64,000 bases of DNA from Lamellibrachia columna. Lineage: Eukaryota > Annelida > Polychaeta > Sabellida > Siboglinidae. The notes under the pieces are model-generated. The model saw only the letters and a program-made list of their open reading frames with translations, ran no database searches and was not told the origin of the DNA. Positions 11,944 through 19,902 of this stretch are shown piece by piece; within the stretch, counting starts at the first letter, position 1, and each line of letters begins with the position of its first letter. The stretch lies in contig OY759273.1 of NCBI GenBank assembly GCA_963662155.1, positions 841,493-905,492 of the forward strand, written 5' to 3'. The position numbers and the translations under genes are program-made.

Positions 11944-12027
<84 letters not shown>
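11395..12027. repeat. Long (CT)n microsatellite, 633 bp
   Basis: An almost pure polypyrimidine strand of CT dinucleotides, interrupted by CTCGCT, CTGTCT, CCTCTC and a few A-containing steps. It ends at ATCGATAG. Apparent Ser-Leu and Arg-Glu repeat peptides are artefacts of the dinucleotide. A homopurine/homopyrimidine tract of this length can form triplex (H-DNA), which is known for such sequence but not shown here. It lies about 1.1 kb upstream of the fucosyltransferase start. Confidence 0.98.
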
Positions 12028-13013
12028 ATCGATAGTTTGGGGCGCCCTTTGCAGTCCGTTTTGACAGTTGATGGTACGGAATTCGCTTAGGGGGTCTATC
12101 TGACAAACAGCTCTACACTGATGCGAAGTGCTCTCGTCAGGTAAACTCGCGAGTTTTGACGACGGCGCGTGCCCCTTCAGCCACCGTCCGCCACTTGTCG
12201 GGCGTGTGATGGCGGCAACAGCTGTTGCAAGCTACCGGGCAGCGTGCCATCGGTGGCCGCCGCCACGTGATCGTATTTATACACCCGCAGCGACGTAAAC
12301 AGTTCGTGCCGCCGCAGCCAGCCTGGCTGCCGGCTAGACGGGCGGTTCTCCTCGTCCCGCGTAGATCGTCACGTTCAAGGGCGACAGATTGTGATAGGAG
12401 CATCAACTTTACATAAACAACAATCTCGATTAACACGATCAACGCTTAATAGCTGATAAATTAGTAGACACATGATGCCCATTAAATGACCACTTCGGCA
12501 GAATCAGATGGAGATACGGTATGGACAGAAATGGTGAATAAAGACACGTAAACTAATTAAAAATACTAACATACGTTAGACAGCTCTGCATTGCGTGTCA
12601 TTCTACAACACGTATAATTAGCCGGACAACACAAGGGCTTAACATTCACGAAATAAAAGTTATATATATATATTCTCATTAATCAATCGTCACCACAGGA
12701 CAGAAACGTGATCACTTCACAAGCATTTGAGAACATAATGAATGATAATAATTATACACTTCTATGGCACCTACATCCTCAAGAACCTGAGCTCTGAGGC
12801 AATGAACAATAGCATTCATTCTAATTCGTTCCGAAAGTATTTATGCAGCAGTCACACGATCTGGTGAATGATGAATTGTAACATCGCACAGAAGTGAACC
12901 AGGCTATCATGTTGCATAGATAATGACATGATCAATGGTATATATATAGATATATATTTCATCACCTTGGCTATAGATTTACTCAAGCCCTGCAACGCAC
13001 AACAGTCGCTGCA
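12028..13013 (+). promoter_or_regulatory. 5' flank of the fucosyltransferase gene (promoter or untranslated exon possible)
   Basis: About 350 bp of GC- and CpG-rich DNA (12130-12380) follows the CT tract and then gives way to AT-rich sequence. A TATA-like string, CGTATTTATACACC, lies near 12270. A good splice-donor match, TCAG|GTAAAC, lies at about 12137-12145, which would allow a non-coding first exon; AG acceptors are available just before the coding exon (around 13030-13055). All of this is inference from motifs. The overlapping open frames on both strands show no recognisable protein. Confidence 0.25.
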
Positions 13014-13075
13014 TACACTGGATATACGGCAGGTGTACACTGGGTATACAGCAGGCGTACACTGGATATACGACA
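13014..13075. repeat. 22-bp tandem repeat, about 2.8 copies
   Basis: Units start TACACTGGATATAC and end GGCAGGTG or AGCAGGCG, at 13014, 13036 and 13058. They sit 50 bp upstream of the chosen start codon and would be translated only if the more upstream ATG at 12928 were used. Confidence 0.85.
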
Positions 13076-13125
13076 ATTACATATTATATACCCAGCAAGG
13101 CGTGCGAGACGACGTACACTCTACA

Positions 13126-14295
13126 ATGGGCCTGTCATCGCGACTCACCAGACTGCTCATCGTCTTGTGTGCTGCGGTTATTCTGTGGTTATGTTTTTCC
13201 GACATATTGTTCGATTCGACTGGGATCTTTCTGCGGCAAAAGATCCACGTACGACCCCAGTCAGTGGATCCTAACCGAGACGTGGCCGAACGTTTGGATC
13301 AAAACCGTCCATTGACCGGCCAGTTGCAGTCGGATCGAACATCGGCACAGCCAGGGGGTAATCTACAACCCTCATCAACGAGAGGACCTCACGCGCAGAT
13401 TAAAGGTTCCAAGACGTCCCCAAAGTCATCCTCTCCACCAGAAGAGGCGACAACCAGCGTTAATGTGCCGAGGAGGTCGTACGTGGTGTACCAGGAAGGG
13501 ATGGGACGCAGACTCGGCAATCAGATGTTCGAGTACGCGGCTACATACGGCATAGCACGAATGAACAACCGGTCGGCTGTCACACACGTGACTAACTACC
13601 ACACGATGTGGGACATCTTTGCCAATCTGTCCCTCCCACGCAGTTCGCCTCTGTCTAACATGACGAAGATGTCAGCGGGGAAATACGCCACATACAACAG
13701 TATCTTCGATAAACTGCCCAATTCCAACGTCCACCTGTGCGGGTATTTTCAGTCATGGAAATACTTTCAGAGATACGAACATTACTTGCGACAAGAGTTC
13801 GCTTTTAAGAAAGTCATCCGACGTGACGCAAACGATTACTTATTACAGATGGCTCGGACGTATATCCGTACACCGACCGCCAGGAACATCACCTTCGTCG
13901 GCGTTCACGTCCGACGCGGAGACAGGGTACGTTCACAGTTGTACCGAGTCGCCAGTAAATCGTACATCACGAGGGCCATGGACGACTTCCGTCGTAACTT
14001 CACGAGGGTACATTTCGTCGTTTGCAGCGATGACATATCGTGGTGCAAGGAACACTTGGGACAACAGAAGAACGTGTCATTCTCAGTAGGTAGATCTGCC
14101 ATCGAAGACTTTGTCGTGTTGAGTCTGTGCAATCATACCTTGTCGACTGTCGGCACATACAGTTGGTGGGTGGGTTGGCTGGCAGGTGGCGCCACCACCT
14201 ACTACGTGAATCACGGCAACGTCTCGACTCATATATATAGACACCTCAAAGCTGACGACTTCTTCCTGCCCGGGTGGATCCCAATGTCTGACTGA
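13126..14295 (+). CDS. GT11 alpha-1,2-fucosyltransferase (FUT1/FUT2-like), type II Golgi membrane protein
   Basis: A 389-residue protein in one uninterrupted coding exon. By family it would move L-fucose from GDP-fucose to O-2 of a terminal galactose on glycans in the Golgi. Seen in the sequence: a basic N-tip and one signal-anchor segment (residues about 10-24, LLIVLCAAVILWLCF); a Pro/Ser/Gln-rich stem (about 26-112); then the catalytic domain with GRRLGNQMFEYA (127-138), CGYFQSWKYF (205-214), the GDP-fucose-binding HVRRGD (261-266), and the C-terminal block around STVGTYSWW (340-348) and LAGG (352-355). Several N-glycosylation sequons are present (NLS, NMT, NIT, NFT, NVS, NHT). Length is slightly above vertebrate FUT1/FUT2 because of the stem. 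I chose ATG 13126 because it gives a classical signal anchor and has a strong context (A at -3, G at +4). An in-frame ATG at 12928 would add 66 residues encoded partly by a 22-bp repeat. No frameshift is present and key motifs are intact, so the gene is probably functional. The acceptor sugar cannot be told from sequence. Confidence 0.93.
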   Translation: MGLSSRLTRLLIVLCAAVILWLCFSDILFDSTGIFLRQKIHVRPQSVDPNRDVAERLDQNRPLTGQLQSDRTSAQPGGNLQPSSTRGPHAQIKGSKTSPKSSSPPEEATTSVNVPRRSYVVYQEGMGRRLGNQMFEYAATYGIARMNNRSAVTHVTNYHTMWDIFANLSLPRSSPLSNMTKMSAGKYATYNSIFDKLPNSNVHLCGYFQSWKYFQRYEHYLRQEFAFKKVIRRDANDYLLQMARTYIRTPTARNITFVGVHVRRGDRVRSQLYRVASKSYITRAMDDFRRNFTRVHFVVCSDDISWCKEHLGQQKNVSFSVGRSAIEDFVVLSLCNHTLSTVGTYSWWVGWLAGGATTYYVNHGNVSTHIYRHLKADDFFLPGWIPMSD

Positions 14296-14578
14296 GACGT
14301 TGGACGTCTTATGTCCTCTCAATGAGGTTGCGTTCTTGGTGCCTGATCTCGGATGTCTGTACATTCGTCGAAACATCAGCAGCAGTCACGCCGGGTGGAT
14401 TCCCTAGTTACCATTACGTTTGTATTGATGCAGACCAACATCGTCAAAATCATCGGCGGATGCGCATCGCCGATGATCGCTAAGTCCTCATTATTTAGTG
14501 AGAATCAATTTCAAGTTTGAATCTCATGAAATCCATATTTACGATTTTTCTAAAAACGTTTCCGGCAATCATCAACTT
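14296..14578 (+). other. Probable 3' untranslated region
   Basis: Sequence directly after the TGA stop has no further open frame of note and no AATAAA before the 26-bp repeat. If transcription runs to the AATAAA at 14961, this and the repeat would be 3' UTR; that is inference. Confidence 0.35.
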
Positions 14579-14815
14579 GCATTATCCATGAGTACTGAAG
14601 CGTAACATTATCCGTGAGTACTGAAGCGTAACATTATCCGTGAGTACTGAAGCGTAACATTATCCGTGAGTACTGAAGCGTAACATTATCCGTGAGTACT
14701 GAAGCGTAGCATTATCCGTGAGTACTGAAGCGTAACATTATCCGTGAGTACTGAAGCTTAACATTATCCGTGAGTACTGAAGCGTAACATTATCCGTGAG
14801 TACTGAAGCGTAACA
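14579..14815. repeat. 26-bp minisatellite, about 9 copies
   Basis: Units of 26 bp containing CATTATCCGTGAGTACTGAAG. Copies are nearly identical (single changes CATGAG, GTAGC, GCTTAAC). It is located 284 bp after the fucosyltransferase stop, hence possibly inside its 3' UTR. It is unrelated in sequence to the 26-bp array at 16975-17889. Confidence 0.96.
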
Positions 14816-14960
14816 TAACATTTATATATTACATCTGGCACATAATGCGCTTCCCACAAACGTCATTGTTTGTGTTGTCAGTGACCCCCTCGGGTCGCTG
14901 ACCCGTGACGTCGACGATACATGACTTTGTTAACGAGATATGAACCCGAAACTTTGATTG

Positions 14961-14966
14961 AATAAA
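14961..14966 (+). other. Candidate polyadenylation signal AATAAA
   Basis: First canonical AATAAA I find downstream of the fucosyltransferase stop, in AT-rich context. It would give a 3' UTR of roughly 0.7 kb that includes the 26-bp minisatellite. The hexamer alone is weak evidence. Confidence 0.3.
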
Positions 14967-16083
14967 ATAACATGCAATCTCACAATTTCTTCATTTCAAT
15001 TAAATTAATTAAATATCATACGGTCGTATTTACATGCAATCATACGTATATGTACATCAACTGTACGACCGCAGTCCAGTGGTGTATTTAATATCGGACA
15101 GAAGGGTAGGTCACGGGGCAGGGTTAGTCACCCATTCGTTTACAAAGGGCAGCATGACCCAATGCCCCTCTAAATACGCCAATCGTGCAGTCGAAACGAA
15201 TACAAAGGGGTATTCCAGTCGCCACCGGGTCCGCAGTTGACAAAGGGTATTCCAATCGATACATTGTATCCCCGTCAACACATGCTGTCCTTCCCAGATA
15301 CGCGACCCTGACAGATACGAGGGAGACAAGACATCCTCGTCTTCCCCTCCCTGCGGACACCCAGCTGGAGAGTTGCTGACACACCAGCTGATAACCGCGG
15401 CCTATTACGCCGGCTGTATTGACGGCCGGGCGTGCCGCCAGCTGATAGCTGTCATGTCTGATCTTCGCATGTCGTGAGTATTGATCGAATCTTGACATCT
15501 ACCTAGTATCGCTTGTAATTCACAATTAGCTCCATGTTCTGGTCAGCCCAGATCCCAACCCGCGGGGAGACGGACCGCTAGGGCTTGGGCCAGCAACGTC
15601 TACTCTCGGACTCTCCGTTAAGTCCCAATTCATTGTCAAATGATGACCAGAACTGAACTAGCTGTACGGCTTCTGTTTCCGTTGAAAGTATCCATTGTGT
15701 TAGATCAACAAGTCTGGATGGCGTCTCGCCGCCAGCAAACATCAGTGCTAGATCGCTGTGATTACGTTGACCATCAGCAAATATTGTTTATTATTAGTAG
15801 TAATAATAATAATACTGATAATAATACAAATTCGTAAAACACTATTTAATGCCATGTTATGCGTATACATTGTCAAGACGTTTTTTACTCTGCATGTACC
15901 TAATATGTTCAATTCCCTCTAAATAATTCATTGTGTTTAATAACAGAATCCTATTTGCGTCGCTTTGCGCATCACATGAAGTGTTTATTGTCGAATACGT
16001 GTAAAACCTGACAGCAGTTGCCAATAAACTGATTATGATTCTGAAAAAGGTCCTCCCACTTCGAGCACTAATCTCAAAGCAGA
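14967..16083. other. Single-copy DNA, no gene recognised
   Basis: Mixed AT-rich and GC-rich sequence. Open frames at 15034-15498 on both strands overlap one another and match no family I know. A short ATT/AGT-rich microsatellite lies at about 15785-15830. An inverted repeat, CGGGTC-GCT-GACCCG, lies just upstream near 14893. No RNA gene was recognised. Confidence 0.5.
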
Positions 16084-16629
16084 ACACTTCGGACACACCA
16101 CGCGTGTAGAAGGCGACACACTTTGGACAAACCACTCGTGTACAAAGCGACACACTTCGGACACACCACGCGTGTAGAAGGCGACATACTTCGGACACAC
16201 CACGCGTGTAGAAGGCGACATACTTCGGACACACCACGCGTGTAGAAGGCGACATACTTCGGACACACCACGCCTGTAGAAGGCGACATACTTCGGACAC
16301 ACCACGCGTGTAGAAGGCGACATACTTCGGACACACCACGCGTGTAGAAGGCGACATACTTCGGACACACCACGCGTGTAGAAGGCGACATACTTCGGAC
16401 ACACCACGCGTGTAGAAGGCGACATACTTCGGACACACAACGCGTGTAGAAGGCGACATACTTTGGACACACCACGCGTGTAGAAGGCGACATACTTCGG
16501 ACACACCACGCGTGTAGAAGGCGACATACTTCGGACACACCACGCGTGTAGAAGGCGACATACTTCGGACACACCACGCCTGTAGAAGGCGACATACTTC
16601 GGACACACCACGATTGTAGAAGGCGACAT
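16084..16629. repeat. 34-bp minisatellite, about 16 copies
   Basis: Units of 34 bp containing GTAGAAGGCGACATACTTCG followed by GACACACCACGCGT (an ACGCGT palindrome in most copies). The left-most copies are most diverged (CACACTTTGG, ACCACTCGTG). All three minus frames stay open through the array and encode the same 34-residue Cys/Ser/Arg-rich repeat in different registers, the expected result of a unit length not divisible by 3. Confidence 0.97.
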
Positions 16630-16974
16630 GTTGGTAAAGCCGATAATGATCGGATTGAGTGAAGGAAAGCGACAGAGAGGAAGACGACATATCAGATGAG
16701 ATCAATGATACAGCAAAGCTGACGACGGATGAGTTGAGAGAAGTAAAAGGAGACAGGATTGGCTGGCGACAGCTTATCGTGGACGTCACCAGACGTCATA
16801 CGACTTGACTGTACAACCCATCAGGACTGATTGAAACAATTATATGACATATGTCAATGAGATCATCGGCTCAGTAGGAAGTTAACTAGTCCCAGCTGGA
16901 AGGCGGTGTTTGGTGATCGATCACCCAAAATTAACAGACAACTTCCGGAGTACTTCACACCAAATCATATCATA
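16630..16974. other. Single-copy spacer, nothing recognised
   Basis: About 345 bp between the 34-bp and 26-bp arrays without any recognisable coding, RNA or mobile-element signal. Confidence 0.5.
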
Positions 16975-17889
16975 TTGGACCCCGCAAGGTAATAAGTGAC
17001 TTGGACCCCGCAAGGGAACAAGTGACTTGGACCCCGCAAGGGAACAAGTGACTTGGACCCCGCAAGGGAACAAGCGACTTGGACCCCGCAAGGGAACAAG
17101 TGACTTGGACCCCGCTAGGGAACAAGTGACTTGGACCCCGCAATGGAACAAGCGACTTGGACCCCGCAAGGGAACAAGTGACTTGGACCCCGCAAGGGAA
17201 CAAGCGACTTGGACCCCGCAAGGGAACAAGTGACTTGGACCCCGCAAGGGAACAAGAGACTTGGACCCCGCAATGGAACAAGCGACTTGGACCCCGCAAG
17301 GGAACAAGTGACTTGGACCCCGCAAGGGAACAAGCGACTTGGACCCCGCAAGGGAACAAGGGACTTGGACCCCGCAATGGAACAAGCGACTTGGACCCCG
17401 CAAGGGAACAAGTGACTTGGACCCCGCAAGGGAACAACCGACTTGGACCCCGCAATGGAACAAGTGACTTGGACCCCGCAAGGGAACAAGTGACTTGGAC
17501 CCCGCAAGGGAACAAGTGACTTGGACCCCGCAATGGAACAAGTGACTTGGACCCCGCAAGGGAACAAGTGACTTGGACCCCGCAAGGGAACAGGTGACTT
17601 GGACCCCGCAATGGAACAAGTGACTTGGACCCCGCAAGGGAACAAGTGACTTGGACCCCGCAAGGGAACAAGTGACTTGGACCCCGCAAGGGAACAAGTG
17701 ACTTGGACCCCGCAAGGGAACAAGTGACTTGGACCCCGCAAGGGAACAAGTGACTTGGACCCCGCAAGGGAACAAGTGACTTGGACCCCGCAATGGAACA
17801 AGTGACTTGGACCCCGCAATGGAACAAGTGACTTGGGCCACGCAAGGGAACAAGTGACCCCGCAAGGGAACAAGGGAACAAGGGAACAA
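16975..17889. repeat. 26-bp minisatellite, about 35 copies
   Basis: Units built on GTGACTTGGACCCCGCAAGG followed by GAACAA. Two diagnostic variants, AATGGAAC for AAGGGAAC and AAGCGAC for AAGTGAC, are interspersed in patterned blocks (AATGG units recur every three units or so between 17130 and 17620). At the right end the array degenerates into four 9-bp AAGGGAACA-like steps. Both strands stay open over long distances, which reflects the repeat rather than a gene. Confidence 0.97.
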
Positions 17890-18436
17890 GGGGAAAAAGA
17901 AGAACCAAGTAAACAGACACATGATTTGAATATGGACCGATTGTCCCGGTACGACCGTCATGTTGTAGTACAGAGTCTGTTCGTGTAAGCTGGGATGTTT
18001 GCAGAAGCATCACAATTATCGGCAGTGCTTCGTGATCGAGATTTAGTTGCTGCTAGCTACAGTGATGCAATGTCATTGCAACCAGCTTTCCTATAAATTA
18101 TCCTCTCCCAGAACCTGAAACTGGTGCGACAAGAAATATATGAACTGCCAAATACCAAATACCCGATAATCAATCGTTCATCGTCACGTGACGTGGTCCA
18201 CAAGAAAGTCTGGTTACTAATTTAATTGAAGATAGAAAACACCTATTGTTTATTATGCATAGAACAATGCTTTTGAAACTAACAAATATCGATTATTTAT
18301 TTTCAGAAAGTTGTGTAGACTTGAATATTCCTTTAAGAGCCAACACCGTTGGGGGCTGGAGAGTGAATGCTGAATGGATGTGATCTGACTTACCCTGACA
18401 CGGAACATCCCGTAGCTATGTAGGAATCTAATTCTA
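17890..18436. other. Single-copy DNA, no gene recognised
   Basis: AT-rich sequence with no open frame of note. It contains a perfect 15-bp palindrome, TGCAATG-T-CATTGCA, at 18066-18080. Confidence 0.5.
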
Positions 18437-18800
18437 CGTAGTTTTGTTCAAATTGTCGAAAGATCTGGTAGGGCTCAAAATAGTGCATATCCAAAACGGT
18501 AAACACTGTGTGGGATCAAGGGTAATCATGGGCGTGACTTCCTTCCTCTTGCCGATCACATAACAGAATTATGAAATATTAATAAATTCTGCATGCAAAA
18601 TTAAATATCTTAATAATAGGCATTTCATTCATTATAATGTGTAGATATATTGCTGAAGAAACATGGAATGCTCTTGTTTGAAGCTTGAATATGTTGGCTG
18701 TACAATGTTGGCTGTACAATGTTGGCTGTACAATGCATTCACGCATCGCAACTACATAACACTAGACACCACGGAAAAACGTTCTATCATATCTCTCTCT
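18437..18800. repeat. 364-bp duplicated block ending in CT tract (copy B)
   Basis: Partner of 11040-11403 in the same orientation, including the three 14-bp TTGGCTGTACAATG units. It ends in CT repeats exactly where the N run begins, so the contig appears to have broken inside a second long CT tract. Confidence 0.93.
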
Positions 18801-19000
18801 NNNNNNNNNNNNNNNNNNNNNNNNNNNNNNNNNNNNNNNNNNNNNNNNNNNNNNNNNNNNNNNNNNNNNNNNNNNNNNNNNNNNNNNNNNNNNNNNNNNN
18901 NNNNNNNNNNNNNNNNNNNNNNNNNNNNNNNNNNNNNNNNNNNNNNNNNNNNNNNNNNNNNNNNNNNNNNNNNNNNNNNNNNNNNNNNNNNNNNNNNNNN
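18801..19000. other. Assembly gap, 200 N
   Basis: Exactly 200 unknown bases, a size typical of a placeholder inserted by a scaffolding program rather than a measured distance. Continuity between 18800 and 19001 is therefore not established. Confidence 0.98.
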
Positions 19001-19001
19001 G

Positions 19002-19493
19002 TTCCTGGATGAGCTTCATCTCTTCCAGAAACACAATGAATTGCTTTATGTGTCGGTAGCCGGCAGCGGCGATTGCCTCACTCTCTATCGAAGTAACGCC
19101 AGCGCCACCAGGGCCATTAGGTGAGAATGCCCGGTGTATCTCTTCACAGGTGTTGCCCATGGCGGCTTGCCATGCGCAATAGCGTTCTAGCAGCGACACA
19201 TCACCCACCACAAGATCAGGATCCGGCAGGCGGATACAGATATGCCCGGTCATCCGAGCATGGGCATGCAGGATGGGGAAGATTCCCGCCTGCAGCTCTG
19301 CCTGAATGGCGTCATCGATCCCGAACTTGGCTGATTGATAATCGGGGTTGGCCTCGTTGCTGATGCTGTTGGGTGATCTGTCGCGGATCTCTGCCCAGGC
19401 GTATGCGCCCCGTTTCCCGTTGCGTTTGTAGCTATGAATCAGGCTGTGGCAGGCGGCCTGCACGGGCGTCCAGTGCTGTTTGGGATGTGACAT
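19002..19493 (-). CDS. CII/CP76-like phage regulatory protein (C-terminus lost in gap)
   Basis: 164 residues are readable before the frame enters the N run. The pattern fits the phage CII-like regulator family (Phage_CP76), DNA-binding proteins that help choose between lysogeny and lytic growth. An N-terminal alanine-rich helix is followed by a basic stretch (YKRNGKRGAYAWAEI, about 22-36), then SPNSISNEANPD (40-51), where relatives have the SP..L..K.NP recognition segment, then a helix with IDDAIQAELQAGIFPILHAH (59-78), G83-HICIRLPDPDL, and a C-terminal helical tail ending FLEEMKLIQ. Length is close to the family's usual 150-180 residues, so little is missing. The start at 19493 is supported by AAAGGA 7 nt upstream. 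It lies 65 nt after the small upstream gene, probably in one operon. Family assignment is from memory of the pattern, not a search; a different phage DNA-binding regulator is possible. Confidence 0.55.
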
Positions 19494-19500
19494 TGTGGTT

Positions 19501-19506
19501 TCCTTT
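19501..19506 (-). promoter_or_regulatory. Shine-Dalgarno site of the CII-like gene
   Basis: The minus strand reads AAAGGA, separated from the ATG at 19493 by 7 nt, ideal bacterial spacing. It fixes the start codon and supports a prokaryotic origin for this fragment. Confidence 0.75.
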
Positions 19507-19558
19507 CACGTTGTGGTTTGAGAAGGCCGTGCCTACCTTTGAATCAGGTGGCGTTTCC

Positions 19559-19744
19559 CTATGGTTTTCTGTTCTGCCGATCCAGCCACTCATTGACGGC
19601 CTCTTCTCCAGCCTGCTGCATGGTGAGTCCAGGGGCGTCCAGACAGTGTTGCTTAAGCCGGTGATGGATTTCGAAGTGAATGAAAATCGCCTTTGGCTTG
19701 AATGCCGGAAAATGGGCTTGGACGTTCTGCGCTGGGGTAGCCAT
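19559..19744 (-). CDS. Small 61-residue phage protein, possible ribbon-helix-helix DNA-binding type
   Basis: A complete 61-residue frame, ATG at 19744 to TAG at 19559, first gene downstream of the leftward promoter. After a 16-residue leader it reads KAIFIHFEIHHRLKQHC, a predicted strand running into a helix, then LTMQQAGEEAVNEWLDRQ, a second helix. This strand-helix-helix spacing resembles ribbon-helix-helix (CopG/Arc-like) proteins, and its position immediately behind the switch is where phages place Cro/Cox-type regulators. I recognise no specific family, so the function is inferred only. A weak AGG lies 13 nt before the start, so translation may rely on a poor ribosome binding site or a near-leaderless transcript. 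Confidence 0.5.
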   Translation of the reverse strand: MATPAQNVQAHFPAFKPKAIFIHFEIHHRLKQHCLDAPGLTMQQAGEEAVNEWLDRQNRKP

Positions 19745-19788
19745 AATTAGATTTACCTATATAAAAAGCTAATTTCTTAGTCGAGTAA

Positions 19789-19817
19789 ATAATAGACTTA
19801 GCACACTAAGTCGTCAA
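19789..19817 (-). promoter_or_regulatory. Leftward sigma70-type phage promoter
   Basis: On the minus strand, TTGACG (-35, at 19812-19817) is followed after exactly 17 bp by TATTAT (-10, at 19789-19794). Each hexamer matches the consensus at five of six positions. Transcription would start near 19782, about 38 nt before the small gene. The spacer is filled by an 18-bp palindrome, so a bound repressor would block RNA polymerase. Confidence 0.7.
19795..19812. promoter_or_regulatory. Palindromic operator GACTTAG-CACA-CTAAGTC
   Basis: A perfect 7-bp inverted repeat around a 4-bp centre, lying between the -35 and -10 boxes of the leftward promoter and 22 bp before the divergent repressor start. 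A related half-site, CTTAGTC (one mismatch to CTAAGTC), lies at 19776-19782, as expected if the regulator binds more than one site. The presumed ligand is the repressor whose gene begins at 19835. Confidence 0.7.
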
Positions 19818-19834
19818 CTGCCTTGAGCGAGACA

Positions 19835-19902
19835 ATGCATAACGATTTCTTATCAAGAATCGAAGAAGTATCAGGAAAGCGTGATATGTCACCCTGGCTT
19901 AT
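19835..19902 (+). pseudogene. Truncated divergent phage repressor, N-terminus only
   Basis: The ATG at 19835 opens a frame of 22 residues of non-satellite origin, MHNDFLSRIEEVSGKRDMSP then WL. The frame then runs into satellite and stops at 19957. The opening resembles the start of XRE/CI-type phage repressors, in which an amphipathic first helix (FLSRIEEVSG) precedes a helix-turn-helix. Its position, divergent from the leftward operon across an operator palindrome, strongly suggests the immunity repressor. A weak GAG-rich ribosome site precedes it (GAGCGAG, 3 nt before the ATG). The loss of the rest coincides exactly with the satellite junction, so the break comes from the join and not from gradual decay. 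Confidence 0.5.

Larger units (their letters stand above)
19001..19902. mobile_element. Bacterial temperate-phage immunity-region fragment (foreign to surrounding DNA)
   Basis: These 902 bases differ from the flanks in every respect: no tandem repetition, dense non-overlapping coding, Shine-Dalgarno spacing, a sigma70-type promoter and a palindromic operator. Order on the minus strand is promoter, 61-residue small protein, CII-like regulator running into the gap; on the plus strand a divergent repressor start is broken by satellite at 19903. This is the standard layout of a phage lysis/lysogeny switch. The left side is bounded by the gap; the right side joins satellite with no N. A chimeric contig or symbiont/contaminant DNA is the most likely explanation; insertion into the animal genome is possible but unproven. 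Confidence 0.8.

Noticed and set aside
11266..12090. Long Ser-Leu repeat open frames (plus) and Arg-Glu repeat frame (minus)
   Set aside because: They are direct translations of a CT dinucleotide tract and have no non-repeat domain.
12137..12442. 101-residue minus-strand frame in the GC-rich flank
   Set aside because: No recognisable domain and overlapped by an open frame on the other strand; CpG-rich sequence has few stops by chance.
12928..13125. 66-codon N-terminal extension of the fucosyltransferase from the upstream ATG
   Set aside because: It would place the signal anchor internally and be encoded partly by a 22-bp tandem repeat; the ATG at 13126 has better context and gives normal type II topology.
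14893..14907. CGGGTC-GCT-GACCCG hairpin as a terminator or RNA element
   Set aside because: Six-base arms only and no following U-run; no support in a eukaryotic 3' region.
15111..15498. 72- and 124-residue minus-strand frames
   Set aside because: Overlapping frames with no family resemblance, no splice context and opposing plus-strand frames.
15857..16789. 310-residue minus-strand frame with 34-residue repeats
   Set aside because: Three minus frames encode the same peptide repeat, as expected for a 34-bp unit; flanking parts match nothing.
16921..18013. Open frames of about 250-350 residues on the minus strand and 120 on the plus strand
   Set aside because: The 26-bp unit keeps several frames open on both strands at once, with the same peptide in different registers. 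This is a repeat effect and not coding selection.
18066..18080. Perfect 15-bp palindrome TGCAATG-T-CATTGCA
   Set aside because: Isolated and short; AT-rich DNA of this length yields such palindromes by chance.
19121..19750. Plus-strand frames of 80 and 125 residues in the phage-like fragment
   Set aside because: They lie antisense to the two better-supported minus-strand genes, which have a Shine-Dalgarno site and a promoter.
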